Assembly: GCA_018333995.1 (NCBI GenBank)
Contig: JAGXSG010000003.1
Location: 1-64,000, forward strand
Origin: Clostridiales bacterium
GTDB taxonomy: Bacteria > Actinomycetota > Coriobacteriia > Anaerosomatales > SLCP01
Direction of reading: 5' to 3'
DNA: 64,000 nucleotides
Below are positions 7,872 through 16,013 of this stretch, piece after piece. The notes under the pieces were generated by a model, which was not told where the DNA came from, did not search any database, and saw only the letters and a program-made list of their open reading frames with translations. Every line of letters starts with the position of its first letter. Within the stretch, counting starts at the first letter, position 1. The position numbers and the translations under genes were made by a program.

Positions 7872-9023
7872 TCACACCCCCTCTGATAGCAGGTCGAGGT
7901 AGCTCGAGTAAGCGTACACCCGATTGCGCTTCTTGCCGGTAAGCTCCCGCACGATTCCCAGTTCACCGAGCTTGTCCATAGCAGATGCCGCGGCGGGGTA
8001 CGAAAGCCCAGTCCACTGTACGACTTCGGGAAGAGCAGCCACCGGCCGGGCCTTCAGCGCCTCGTGAACGCGATGCACCGAGCCTGCCTGTCTCCCGAGT
8101 TCACGAATGCGTCCCGCGTCCGCCTCAAACGCCCCTACAAGACTGCGGGCGGTCCGGACGGCGTCATCTGCTGTGGCCTCAACACCTTCAAGAAAGAAAG
8201 TGATCCACGTCTCCCAATCACCCTGTTCGCGACATGACATGAGCAGCCGATAGTACTCCTCACGGTGTTGCTTCAGATACAGGCTCAGGTAGAGAAGGGG
8301 CTCTCGAAGGAGTCCTGTTGCGCACAGGAAGAGTGTGACCAACAGCCGCCCGACGCGGCCATTGCCGTCCAGAAACGGATGGATCGACTCAAACTGCACG
8401 TGAGCAAGCGCTACCTTGATGAGCACCGGTACGCCATCGTCCTCAGCGTGAAGAAACTGCTCCAGTGCCCCCATAGATGCGCCGACCTCATCATGCGGCG
8501 GTGGCACGTACAGAGCATTGCCTGGACGCGTGCCTCCGATCCAGTTCTGGCTGCGTCGGAACTCCCCCGGATCCTGCTCGCTTCCCCGGCCCCGGGAAAG
8601 GAGAGTCCGGTGAATCTCACGGAGCAGCCGAGAGCTAATCGGGAATCCGTCGTTCAGGCGCCTCATCCCATGCTCCAGGGCGGCAACGTAGTTGCTCACC
8701 TCAACGACATCATCGATCGGGACACCGGGTGCCTCCTCCAGTTCGAACAGCAGAAGGTCCGACAGGGATGATTGCGTGCCCTCGATCTGAGACGAAAGTA
8801 CGGCCTCCTTGCGCACATAGGTGTAGAGAAACAGTCCTGTGTCGGGCAGGAGGGTCGACACGCTGTCGAGCCTGCCGACAGCGAGCGATGCGCGCTCGAG
8901 TGGCATCTGCAGTACAGCAAGATCAAGCGGCGGATCGGGCGGCAACGCGGCGGGGACGAAGGCTCGAACCTCCTCGCCACCGTAGACTGTCTTCTCGAAC
9001 CTTCCGGTTGGACCCCTGCGCAC
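7872..9023 (-). CDS. Fic-family AMP-transferase with C-terminal winged helix
   Basis: The protein has 383 residues. The Fic active site HPFLDGNGRVGRLL is complete (catalytic His, phosphate-binding GNGR). An N-terminal class II inhibitory helix SSQIEGTQSS carries the Glu that blocks ATP placement. The C-terminal about 80 residues look like a winged helix (ALPEVVQWTGLSYPAAASAM, then LGELGIVRELTGKKRNRVY). This layout is typical of self-inhibited Fic proteins that AMPylate a target. I chose GTG 9023, with GGAG 6 bp upstream; a TTG at 9035 is possible. An inverted repeat at 9045-9071 lies just upstream and may be its operator. Confidence 0.85.
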   Translation of the reverse strand: MRRGPTGRFEKTVYGGEEVRAFVPAALPPDPPLDLAVLQMPLERASLAVGRLDSVSTLLPDTGLFLYTYVRKEAVLSSQIEGTQSSLSDLLLFELEEAPGVPIDDVVEVSNYVAALEHGMRRLNDGFPISSRLLREIHRTLLSRGRGSEQDPGEFRRSQNWIGGTRPGNALYVPPPHDEVGASMGALEQFLHAEDDGVPVLIKVALAHVQFESIHPFLDGNGRVGRLLVTLFLCATGLLREPLLYLSLYLKQHREEYYRLLMSCREQGDWETWITFFLEGVEATADDAVRTARSLVGAFEADAGRIRELGRQAGSVHRVHEALKARPVAALPEVVQWTGLSYPAAASAMDKLGELGIVRELTGKKRNRVYAYSSYLDLLSEGV

Positions 9024-9044
9024 CACTCGCTCCAATGAATGAGA

Positions 9045-9071
9045 GTTTACTAACGCTCAACACTATTAAAC
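9045..9071. promoter_or_regulatory. operator-like inverted repeat upstream of fic
   Basis: GTTTACTA (9045-9052) and TATTAAAC (9064-9071) are 8-base arms with one mismatch and an 11 bp spacer, in an AT-rich patch 22 bp before the Fic start. The winged helix at the end of the Fic protein makes autoregulation an obvious guess. Confidence 0.35.
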
Positions 9072-9102
9072 CTTAGTCTGCTAATCTTGAATAGTGAGTG
9101 CG

Positions 9103-9292
9103 TCAGCCGCGGGGAATCGCATCCTGGTCGAGGAACAGGTGATCGAGCGACCAGCGCCCCCCCCTGTCCGGCACCGGCGGTTCCCGCGCCACGAACAACC
9201 CCGTCCGGATAGTCGGCCAGCAGACTCTACAGCACGTCCTCCGAGTCGTAGCCCGACTGCAGAAGCAGCGTCAGGTTCCCGTCTCTCCTCAT
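9103..9292 (-). pseudogene. decayed 5' end of a nuclease-like hypothetical gene
   Basis: Read on the minus strand from ATG 9292, the frame gives MRRDGNLTLLLQSGYDSEDV, then a TAG (9227-9229), then SLLADYPD in the same frame. After a frame change near 9195 it gives LFVAREPPVPDRGGRWSLDH and LFLDQDAIP before a TGA at 9103. From memory, an intact family of hypothetical proteins has an N-terminus reading 'YDSEDVLQxLLADHPEL ... RWSLDHLFLDQDGVPTLVEVKRS', with the last part a PD-(D/E)xK-like core. Here the gene has an in-frame stop, a frameshift and loss of everything after DQD. It is upstream of and co-directional with fic. Confidence 0.5.
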
Positions 9293-9384
9293 CCTCTGCG
9301 ATGTCCAGCTGACACGCAGTCTGCGTAAGCACGGCGCACCGACGGCTGGGGCCGGGGAGGTCTCAGGCGAGTTCCGCAGCAAGA

Positions 9385-9407
9385 AGGGCCGCCCACCGGG
9401 CGGCCCT
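9385..9407 (-). terminator. hairpin terminator after the glutamate synthase operon
   Basis: AGGGCCGCCC, an ACC loop and GGGCGGCCCT form a perfect 10 bp GC-rich stem, about 50 bp past the stop of the last gene of the minus-strand glutamate synthase operon. On that strand it is followed by a short T-containing run (TTCTT) rather than a full U tract. Confidence 0.55.
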
Positions 9408-9460
9408 ACGCAGCGAGGACTGTCTGAGCCTGAGAACTCCCCGGGCCCCTGACCCCCCAC

Positions 9461-10282
9461 CTACACGTACGTATACAGCTTCCCATACGGCCGATGGCTG
9501 ACCGGCACCACCTTCGTGAACGGTACCGACAGCACCTCCTCGGCAGCCATCCCAAACCACTCGCAGTACTCCTCGACCACCGGCCGCAGCGCAGCCATAT
9601 CGGCCTCACCCGCCGCAAACGTCCCCACCTCTTTCCCGCACTGCCACGGCTCGACCTCGCCGCGCACGTAGATCACACCGCCGTGCATGCCCGTGCCCAG
9701 ATAGCCGCCCACCGGCGGGCCCTCGATGCGCGAGTCCATGCCCAGTAACACGAGCATTCCGCCGGCCATGTACTCGCCAAAGAAGTCGCGCGCCTTGCCG
9801 CCGCAGACCATCACGGGCACGTTGCCCTCGTAGGACTTCATGTGGATGCCCACGCGGTAGCCCACATCCCCACGCACGAACACTCGCCCGCCGCGCATGC
9901 CGTAGCCCAGCACGTCGCCTGCGTCCCCGTGAACGATCACCTTACCGGCGTTCATCGTGTTACCCACGCCGTCCTGCGCGTTGCCAAAGACCTCGACCAC
10001 GGGCCCGTCCATGAACATCGCGAGGTCCTGGCCCGCCGTGCCGTGCACCTCGATGTGCACGTCTTTCGCACTCAATCCCGTGCCGATGTAGCGCTGCCCG
10101 TTCACGCCGAGCAGCCGCACCGTCTTCGCGCCCGCGTCGATCGCGGTGCGCACGGCAGCGTTTACCTGCTTGTAGTACACCCGCTTCGCGTCGATCGTCG
10201 CCGTGTCACCATCGAACGTGACCTCCGGCTCAACCTGCACGTAGCCCTGGATGGGCCCGGCTGCTTCTTTGACCGCTGCCAT
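9461..10282 (-). CDS. glutamate synthase, GXGXG domain subunit
   Basis: The protein has 273 residues and corresponds to the C-terminal right-handed beta-helix (GXGXG) domain of glutamate synthase large subunits. The repeats are clear: GLSAKDVHIEVHGTAGQDL, NAQDGVGNTMNAGKVIVHGD, LGYGMRGGRVFVRGDVG and EYMAGGMLVLLG. In bacteria this domain is normally fused in GltB. Here it is a free protein, as in archaeal-type split glutamate synthases. It follows the FMN subunit by 15 bp and is last in the operon. The domain is structural and probably shapes the ammonia tunnel between subunits. Confidence 0.85.
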   Translation of the reverse strand: MAAVKEAAGPIQGYVQVEPEVTFDGDTATIDAKRVYYKQVNAAVRTAIDAGAKTVRLLGVNGQRYIGTGLSAKDVHIEVHGTAGQDLAMFMDGPVVEVFGNAQDGVGNTMNAGKVIVHGDAGDVLGYGMRGGRVFVRGDVGYRVGIHMKSYEGNVPVMVCGGKARDFFGEYMAGGMLVLLGMDSRIEGPPVGGYLGTGMHGGVIYVRGEVEPWQCGKEVGTFAAGEADMAALRPVVEEYCEWFGMAAEEVLSVPFTKVVPVSHRPYGKLYTYV

Positions 10283-10297
10283 CTGCCAACGCCTCCT

Positions 10298-11809
10298 CTA
10301 AAGTCCCGCGGGCTTGACGCCCAGGATGTTGCACGTCTGCTCGTCGAGTCCGATCGAGCGCAAGCGTTCGCGGCTTCCGCGCAACGACTCGACCGCGTTC
10401 ACGCCGAGCGCGCCGAGTATCTCCTGCAGCTCGTGGCTCCATGCGCTGACGAGGTTCACGAGACGCTCGGCACCCCACTCGGGGTCGACGCGCCGCGTGA
10501 GCTCGGGCTTTTGCGTGGTGAGCCCCCACGAGCACGAGCCGGTGTGGCACCCCTGGCACATGTGGCACCCCAGCGCCATCAGCGCCGCCGAGCCGATCGC
10601 CACCACATCGGCCCCCAGCGCGATGGCCTTGGCCATGTCCGCCGAGGAGCGGATCGAGCCGGCCACCACGATAGATGCCTGGTTGCGGATGCCCTCGTCA
10701 CGCAACCGCTGATCCACGACCGCGATCGCGATCTCCACCGGTATGCCGATGTGGTCGCGGATGATCTGTGGCGCCGCTCCCGTGCCGCCGCGAAAACCGT
10801 CGAGGTAGACGTAGTCTGCCCCGGCGCGCACAATGCCGCTCGCGATCGCGGCGACGTTGTGCACGGCGGCGATCTTCACACCAACCGGCTTGTAGTCGGT
10901 CGCCTCCTTGATCGAGTAGATGAGCTGGCGCAGGTCCTCGATCGAGTAGATGTCGTGGTGCGGCGCGGGGCTAATCGCGTCCGAGCCCTGCGGGATCATC
11001 CGCGTGGCCGAGACCTCGCGGTCGATCTTCTCGCCCGGCAGGTGCCCGCCGATACCCGGCTTTGCCCCCTGCCCCACCTTGATCTCGATGGCGGCCGCGC
11101 GGTTCAGGTACTCCGGGCTCACACCGAAGCGTCCCGAGGCCACCTGCACGATGACGTTATCCGCGTACGGGTAGAGGTCGGCGTGCAGCCCGCCCTCGCC
11201 GGTGTTCATGAGGATACCGAGCCGCTCGGCAGCCATCGCAAGCGAGCGGTGCACGGGCAGCGAGACCGAGCCGTAGCTCATCGGCGAGAAGACGATGGGC
11301 GTGGCAAGCTCGATGTTCTTGGCGATCTGGTCGCTTTCTGAAAGGCGGAAGCCGCCGTTGCCGTCAGAGACCACTTCTACCGAGTCCGGCTTGCGGCCCA
11401 GGTACGTCCGCAACTCCATCGGCTCTCGGAGCGGGTCGATGGAGGGGTTGGTGACCTGGCACGCGTCGAGCACAAGGTGGTCGAATATCTTCTGGTAGGG
11501 CTTGTCGTTGCCCATGCCGGTGAGCATAACGCCACCCGTCTCGGCTTGGCGCCAGATGGCGGTGCGCAGACCCGGTGACCAGTTGGCGTTCTCGCGCATC
11601 GCAAGATCGTTCTTCTTGATGGTGATGCAGTGCGCCGGGCAGTACGTCACGCAGCGGTGGCACGCGCGGCACTTGGCGTCGTCCGGGATGGGACGCTCGG
11701 AGAACGAGTAGACGTTCCACCCGCACTGCTGCACGCACCGGCCGCACTTGTGGCACTTGTCGTAGTCGATGTGGACCTTGAACTCGGGTTGTATCAGAGT
11801 CTGCGGCAT
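10298..11809 (-). CDS. glutamate synthase, FMN/central domain subunit with ferredoxin domain
   Basis: The protein has 503 residues. The N-terminus has two 4Fe-4S clusters in a ferredoxin fold (CHKCGRCVQQC and CRACHRCVTYC). The rest is the FMN-binding TIM barrel of glutamate synthase, with GEGGLHADLYPYADN, QGAKPGIGGHLPGEKI, the FRGGTGAAPQ phosphate-binding stretch, and CHMCQGCHTGSC for the 3Fe-4S cluster. It reduces 2-iminoglutarate made from 2-oxoglutarate and ammonia. The ATG at 11809 lies 2 bp from the upstream stop. The ferredoxin module suggests electrons arrive through iron-sulfur clusters; no NADPH-binding GltD-type subunit is present in the operon. Confidence 0.88.
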   Translation of the reverse strand: MPQTLIQPEFKVHIDYDKCHKCGRCVQQCGWNVYSFSERPIPDDAKCRACHRCVTYCPAHCITIKKNDLAMRENANWSPGLRTAIWRQAETGGVMLTGMGNDKPYQKIFDHLVLDACQVTNPSIDPLREPMELRTYLGRKPDSVEVVSDGNGGFRLSESDQIAKNIELATPIVFSPMSYGSVSLPVHRSLAMAAERLGILMNTGEGGLHADLYPYADNVIVQVASGRFGVSPEYLNRAAAIEIKVGQGAKPGIGGHLPGEKIDREVSATRMIPQGSDAISPAPHHDIYSIEDLRQLIYSIKEATDYKPVGVKIAAVHNVAAIASGIVRAGADYVYLDGFRGGTGAAPQIIRDHIGIPVEIAIAVVDQRLRDEGIRNQASIVVAGSIRSSADMAKAIALGADVVAIGSAALMALGCHMCQGCHTGSCSWGLTTQKPELTRRVDPEWGAERLVNLVSAWSHELQEILGALGVNAVESLRGSRERLRSIGLDEQTCNILGVKPAGL

Positions 11810-11811
11810 GA

Positions 11812-13008
11812 TTAGCTCACTCCTACGGTCTCGCGGACCTCGACGCGAGCGATAACCGGCTCGCCGGCCTTGGGCGCCCAGACGCGGTCCGGCGCGTCGA
11901 GCACCTCGCGAATAGCGCTCTCTTCCGAGGCGACCATGAGCACCGAGCCCTGGCGGGCGGCAACCAGCGGGCGGAGTTTGATGCGGTCGTTGAGCGCCAC
12001 CATGCCGCCGTTGAAGCCGAGCACGATCGCGAACGGACCGTTGAGCATGCCCGGGCCATAGACGGCGCGCAACGCGCGCATGACGGCGCGCTCCTGTGGC
12101 GGCATGCGGTCGATCTCGGACCACAGCGGGCTCGCGAGCGCCTTGCACGCGAGCTCGATGGGCAACTTGTGGCGCCGCAGCATCAGATCGAAGAGATACG
12201 CGGCGACCTCGGTGTCGGTCCCGAGCGAACACGTGTAGCCAAACGCCTCGAGGTAGCGCGAGTTGATGCCGTAGCTCGAGATCTCACCGTTGTGCACGAT
12301 CGACCAGTCGAGCAGCGTGAAGGGGTGCGCGCCGCCCCACCAGCCCGGCGTGTTGGTGGGAAACCGGTTGTGCCCCACCCACGTGTGGCCCTGGTACTCG
12401 TCGAGCCGGTAGTAGTGGCCGATCTCCTCGGGAAAGCCCACTCCCTTAAACGCGCCCATGTTCTTGCCACTGCTCGCGACAAACGCGCCATCGACCGAGG
12501 AGTTGACGCGCATGACCACGTGCACAACGAAGTCCTCAGGCGTCATCTCGGCCTCTTCGAGCTTGCGCGCGTTGGGCACGAGGAAGTAGCGCCACAGCAG
12601 CGGCGCGTCGCTGATACCTTTCACGCGGCGCGTGGGCATCGGCTCGGCGAGATCGACCTGGAAATTGGCGCGCAGAACCGTCTCTGCGTCATTTCTCGCC
12701 CGCTCGTCGTGGTACATCATGTGGAAGCAGAAGTGGTCCGGGAACTCGGGGTAGATGCCATAACCCGCGAATCCGCCGCCAAGCCCGTTGCCGCGGTCGC
12801 GCTGCACGGCCATCGCGCGAATTGCGACCTTGCCACTCATAAGTCCGCCGGACTCGTCACAGATGCCCATGAGTCCGCACCCGCCGTGGATCTTGTAAGG
12901 CGCCTCGGCACCGTACGCGGGACGCGTGCTAGCACACGTGCCTTCGCGGTCCGTGAACGCCGGCATCCTGGTGGTGGGCATCCGCTCGAGTAGCGGTTCG
13001 AAAGCCAT
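11812..13008 (-). CDS. glutamate synthase, glutaminase (class II amidotransferase) subunit
   Basis: The protein has 398 residues and matches the glutamine amidotransferase domain of glutamate synthase: HGGCGLMGIC, GYTCSLGTDTEVAAYLFDLM, NGEISSYGINSRY and HTWVGHNRFPTNTPG. Class II enzymes use an N-terminal Cys as nucleophile. Here the likely nucleophile is Cys44 in HGGCGLMG, so either about 43 residues are removed or the subunit is unusual; I see no better start nearer to that Cys. It follows the HdrBC-like gene by 2 bp, so the two are co-translated. It would supply ammonia to the FMN subunit. Confidence 0.85.
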   Translation of the reverse strand: MAFEPLLERMPTTRMPAFTDREGTCASTRPAYGAEAPYKIHGGCGLMGICDESGGLMSGKVAIRAMAVQRDRGNGLGGGFAGYGIYPEFPDHFCFHMMYHDERARNDAETVLRANFQVDLAEPMPTRRVKGISDAPLLWRYFLVPNARKLEEAEMTPEDFVVHVVMRVNSSVDGAFVASSGKNMGAFKGVGFPEEIGHYYRLDEYQGHTWVGHNRFPTNTPGWWGGAHPFTLLDWSIVHNGEISSYGINSRYLEAFGYTCSLGTDTEVAAYLFDLMLRRHKLPIELACKALASPLWSEIDRMPPQERAVMRALRAVYGPGMLNGPFAIVLGFNGGMVALNDRIKLRPLVAARQGSVLMVASEESAIREVLDAPDRVWAPKAGEPVIARVEVRETVGVS

Positions 13009-13010
13009 CT

Positions 13011-14348
13011 CTACTCTCCCTCGTTCTCGAAGTGGCGGCCGATCAGCCGCGCTACGGCGTCACCGCCGGTGGCGGGCAGTGGTGCGAGTCCGAGCTTCTT
13101 GCGCGCAGACTCTTTGGGCTTGCCGAGCGTTCCGGTCTTAAGGAACGTCTCGTACGCCGAGGTAACCGACTCCGGCCCGCTACCCGCCGCTATCGCGAGC
13201 TCCTTGAGCTGCCTGAACGTCTCGGCCATGCCGATGCCGGAATGACACAGCTCCTGACAGGTGTAGCACTCGAGGCACTTCCAGAGCTGGCCGTCGGACA
13301 CGACCTCGTCGAGATGTCCGCGCACGAGATCGCCGATGATCTCTGTCGGCGCGAACGAGGTGTCGACCTTGCAGACCGGGCAATCATCCTTGCACGCCTG
13401 GCACGAGTAGCACGTGCCGAGAAGAGCGACGTCGAAGTGCTCCGCGAGGCGGATCCTATCGACCGTGCGAGAACCCCAGCGCGCGAGGAACGGCTCGACG
13501 GAGACGCGGTGCATGGAAAGACCGAACTCCTCGGGCTCGTGACCGTAAGTCAGGGCGAGAAGCTCGGCGAGGTAGAGGACGGGCACGTGGATATCCTCGT
13601 TACCGCGCTGCAGCGCTGCCTGGTTGAGGTCGAACTGCTGGAAACAGCTCGGGCACACCACCACGAGTGCGTCGACCTCCTCGCGCTGCACGTCGGCGAG
13701 CTTGCGCCGCGCGAACGCGAGCGAGGTCTCCCGCTCGCCTACGCGGTCGAGCGCGCCGCCGCAGCACTGCATCTTGGTGGGGTAGTCGACCACACGCGCG
13801 CCGAGCGCGGTGATGAGCGCCTCGACCTTGGTGGGGTGCAGCGGGTCGTCCCAACGCACGGCCGGCTGCGGACGCAGCAGATGGCAGCCGTAGTGGACGG
13901 CGATGCGCATCCCCCACAGCGGCTTGACGACCTTCGATGCCACAAGCCCCGTGCCGATCTCGTCGACGAGCCACTCGGCGAAGTGCACGACCTTGTTCGA
14001 GCCGCTGTAGTGGAGCTCTTCTGTGGCGAGGCGCTCGTTGATCTCCTCGCGCTCGCGCCACCCGGTGCGCAGATGGCTCTGCGCCTCCTTGAACGTCGAG
14101 TAGCAGCCGTTGCACGGGGTCACAACGTCGAGCTCGGCCTGCTCGGTGATGGCGAGGTTGCGAGCGGCTGCGGTAAAAAACGCGCGCTCATCGCTCGCCT
14201 TGACGAGGACGCCCTCCGGACAGCACGTGTGGCCTGCAAGCTCGTGCACGGTGGCGCCGAGGTCGTCGAAGACCACACGCGTCGCCTTCTCGATGAACGG
14301 GAAGCGCGCCGGGATCGTGCATCCCCAGAACGCTGCGAACTCTCTCAT
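13011..14348 (-). CDS. HdrB-HdrC fusion, heterodisulfide reductase-like iron-sulfur protein
   Basis: The protein has 445 residues. Residues 1-290 are HdrB-like with two complete CCG motifs: GCTIPARF, HTCCPEG and CNGC, then YGCHLLRP, QCCGG and CPSC, which bind non-cubane 4Fe-4S clusters. The C-terminal about 130 residues are HdrC-like with two ferredoxin clusters (CYSCQACKDDCPVC and CLECYTCQELCHS). Methanogens use separate HdrB and HdrC for CoM-S-S-CoB reduction; in other bacteria such pairs act in electron transfer to other oxidoreductases. The gene leads the split glutamate synthase operon, so it may feed electrons to glutamate synthesis. The start at ATG 14348 gives the proper N-terminus MREFAAFWGCTIP. 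Confidence 0.82.
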   Translation of the reverse strand: MREFAAFWGCTIPARFPFIEKATRVVFDDLGATVHELAGHTCCPEGVLVKASDERAFFTAAARNLAITEQAELDVVTPCNGCYSTFKEAQSHLRTGWREREEINERLATEELHYSGSNKVVHFAEWLVDEIGTGLVASKVVKPLWGMRIAVHYGCHLLRPQPAVRWDDPLHPTKVEALITALGARVVDYPTKMQCCGGALDRVGERETSLAFARRKLADVQREEVDALVVVCPSCFQQFDLNQAALQRGNEDIHVPVLYLAELLALTYGHEPEEFGLSMHRVSVEPFLARWGSRTVDRIRLAEHFDVALLGTCYSCQACKDDCPVCKVDTSFAPTEIIGDLVRGHLDEVVSDGQLWKCLECYTCQELCHSGIGMAETFRQLKELAIAAGSGPESVTSAYETFLKTGTLGKPKESARKKLGLAPLPATGGDAVARLIGRHFENEGE

Positions 14349-14396
14349 GTCGCGCACCCTCTCTCCAGCCGAGACACCCGGGCGGCCCCGGAAATA

Positions 14397-14430
14397 CAAA
14401 AAGCCCGCCACAGCCCTTGGTGGGCCGGGC
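14397..14430 (-). terminator. intrinsic terminator or attenuator before the hdrBC-glutamate synthase operon
   Basis: On the minus strand GCCCG-GC-CCAC, a loop, and GTGG-CGGGC form a stem directly followed by TTTTTG. It ends about 50 bp before the hdrBC start and about 160 bp after the mgtE stop. It could end mgtE transcription, or act as an attenuator in the leader of the following operon. The short distance to the start codon makes both possible; I cannot see a competing antiterminator with certainty. Confidence 0.5.
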
Positions 14431-14591
14431 GAGCTTCATCGCTCGTCACAATGTGAAGTCGACACGCCGTTGTGCCGTCTGCGGACAGTGTAGCACGCAG
14501 CGTGCCGCCAAGGAAGCGCAGGTGCCCTGCACGAGCGCCCTGCACAGGTGCCCCGCGCTCGCCCTACTCGAACTCCCCCGCTCCCTACCAG

Positions 14592-15950
14592 CTACAGCGA
14601 GAGCAGCCGGGAGGCGACGAAAAAGTAGATGAGCAGTCCGGTCACATCGACTATCGACGTGATCATCGGACTCGACGCAACCGCGGGATCCCAGCCAATC
14701 CTTGTAAAGAAGAATGGCAGAGACATGCCAAACAGGTTCGCCACGAGTACGATGCCCGCCATCGAGATCGCCACCACCACGCCGATCATGACGTTGCCGT
14801 GGAACATTCCGAGGAAGAAAGCTCCGCCAGCGAGCGTGATTCCGAGGGCGAGGCCGACCCCTATCTCCTTGAGAAACGTCGTGAACCACTGGTCAAGGGC
14901 GACATCGTCGGTCACCAGCGCGCGTACCATCAGCATCGCCGATTGCGACCCGGTGTTGCCCCCGGAGGCGATGAGCATCGGGATGAAGAAGGCAAGCGCG
15001 ATCACTTCCGTAAGCATCGTCTCGTACGCCGCAACGATAGACGACGAAAAGAGGTTCACGAACAACAAGATCGCAAGCCAGCCGATCCGCTTGCCGTACA
15101 GGTCCCGAATGCTCAAACGACGGTAGCTCTGGCGCAGCGGGGCGACTGACGCGGTGCGATGGATGTCCTCGGTGACCTCTTCTTCGAGGACGTCGAACAC
15201 GTCATCGGCGGTCACGATGCCGATGAGCACGCCCGCCGAGTCCACGACCGGAAGCGCGATCGTGTCGTGGCGCCGCATCTCGCGCACCGCTTCTTCCTGG
15301 TCATCGAACGCCGAGACACTCGCGTGCACCGGTTCCATGACATCAACCACGCGTTGCTCGGGCTCGGCGAGGATGAGCCGCCGCAACTCGCACACGCCCT
15401 CGAGACGCCAGCCGCTGCCGATCACGTAGAGCACGTCGATCGTCTCGGAATCGCGTCCCCGCTCCCGCACGTGCGAAAGCGCGTGAGCGACGGTCCACTC
15501 GGGACGGATGGCAACGTAGTCGGTCGTCGCGAGGCGGCCAACGCTCTCCGATGGATAACCGAGCAACTGGCGCACCTCAGCGAGGTCTTCCGCGCCGAGA
15601 AGGTTCAGGAGCTTTTGCGTGATCTCGCCTGGAAGCTCCTCGAAGAGCTCCGTGCGGTCGTCCGGAGCCATCGCGGCGAGCAGGCGGCGTGTCTCCCGAT
15701 CGGTAAGTCCGCCGAGAATGACGTCCTGGTCGTGGCCGTCAAGGTAGGAAAAGACTTCATCCGACAGATCGCGCGGGAGCAGCCGGAAGACGAGCAGGCG
15801 CTCGGGCATCTCCACGCCGAGCAGGAGGTCCGCGACCTCGGGTACTGAGAGCTCGGCGAGCAGGCGGCGTACCGCGAGCCAGTCATGAACGTCTACGAGG
15901 GCGCGTACCTCGTCACGCACCTCCTCGATGCTGCTCGTCTCGGTGTGCAT
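14592..15950 (-). CDS. mgtE: magnesium transporter MgtE
   Basis: The protein has 452 residues with the standard MgtE order: an N-terminal superhelical domain (residues 10-135, with repeats such as RLLLLRLLPRDLSDE-type helices), paired CBS domains (about 135-260, VMEPVHASVSAFDDQEEAVR and VVDSAGVLIGIVTADDVF), a linker helix, and five transmembrane helices. The channel signature SGGNTGSQSAMLMVRAL is intact. The protein should form a Mg2+-gated dimeric channel in the inner membrane. It lies 63 bp downstream of the PdtaR-like regulator, transcribed in the same direction. Confidence 0.92.
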   Translation of the reverse strand: MHTETSSIEEVRDEVRALVDVHDWLAVRRLLAELSVPEVADLLLGVEMPERLLVFRLLPRDLSDEVFSYLDGHDQDVILGGLTDRETRRLLAAMAPDDRTELFEELPGEITQKLLNLLGAEDLAEVRQLLGYPSESVGRLATTDYVAIRPEWTVAHALSHVRERGRDSETIDVLYVIGSGWRLEGVCELRRLILAEPEQRVVDVMEPVHASVSAFDDQEEAVREMRRHDTIALPVVDSAGVLIGIVTADDVFDVLEEEVTEDIHRTASVAPLRQSYRRLSIRDLYGKRIGWLAILLFVNLFSSSIVAAYETMLTEVIALAFFIPMLIASGGNTGSQSAMLMVRALVTDDVALDQWFTTFLKEIGVGLALGITLAGGAFFLGMFHGNVMIGVVVAISMAGIVLVANLFGMSLPFFFTRIGWDPAVASSPMITSIVDVTGLLIYFFVASRLLSL

Positions 15951-16013
15951 GCGCCACCCTCCTCTCGCTCTCGACCGCTTACCTCACCCCGCATCACCCT
16001 CCAGCACTCAAGG

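Noticed and set aside
9842-11341. 499-codon open frame on the plus strand
   Set aside because: It runs antisense to the glutamate synthase FMN and GXGXG genes, is rich in His, Arg, Asp and Val as expected from reversed high-GC codons, and has no ribosome site or motif.
10298-12232. longer start of the FMN subunit gene
   Set aside because: The extra 141 codons overlap the glutaminase gene antiphase and have no domain; the ATG at 11809 gives the ferredoxin-like N-terminus.
13032-14456. 474-codon open frame on the plus strand
   Set aside because: It is antisense to the HdrB-HdrC fusion, which has complete Cys motifs; the plus frame has none.
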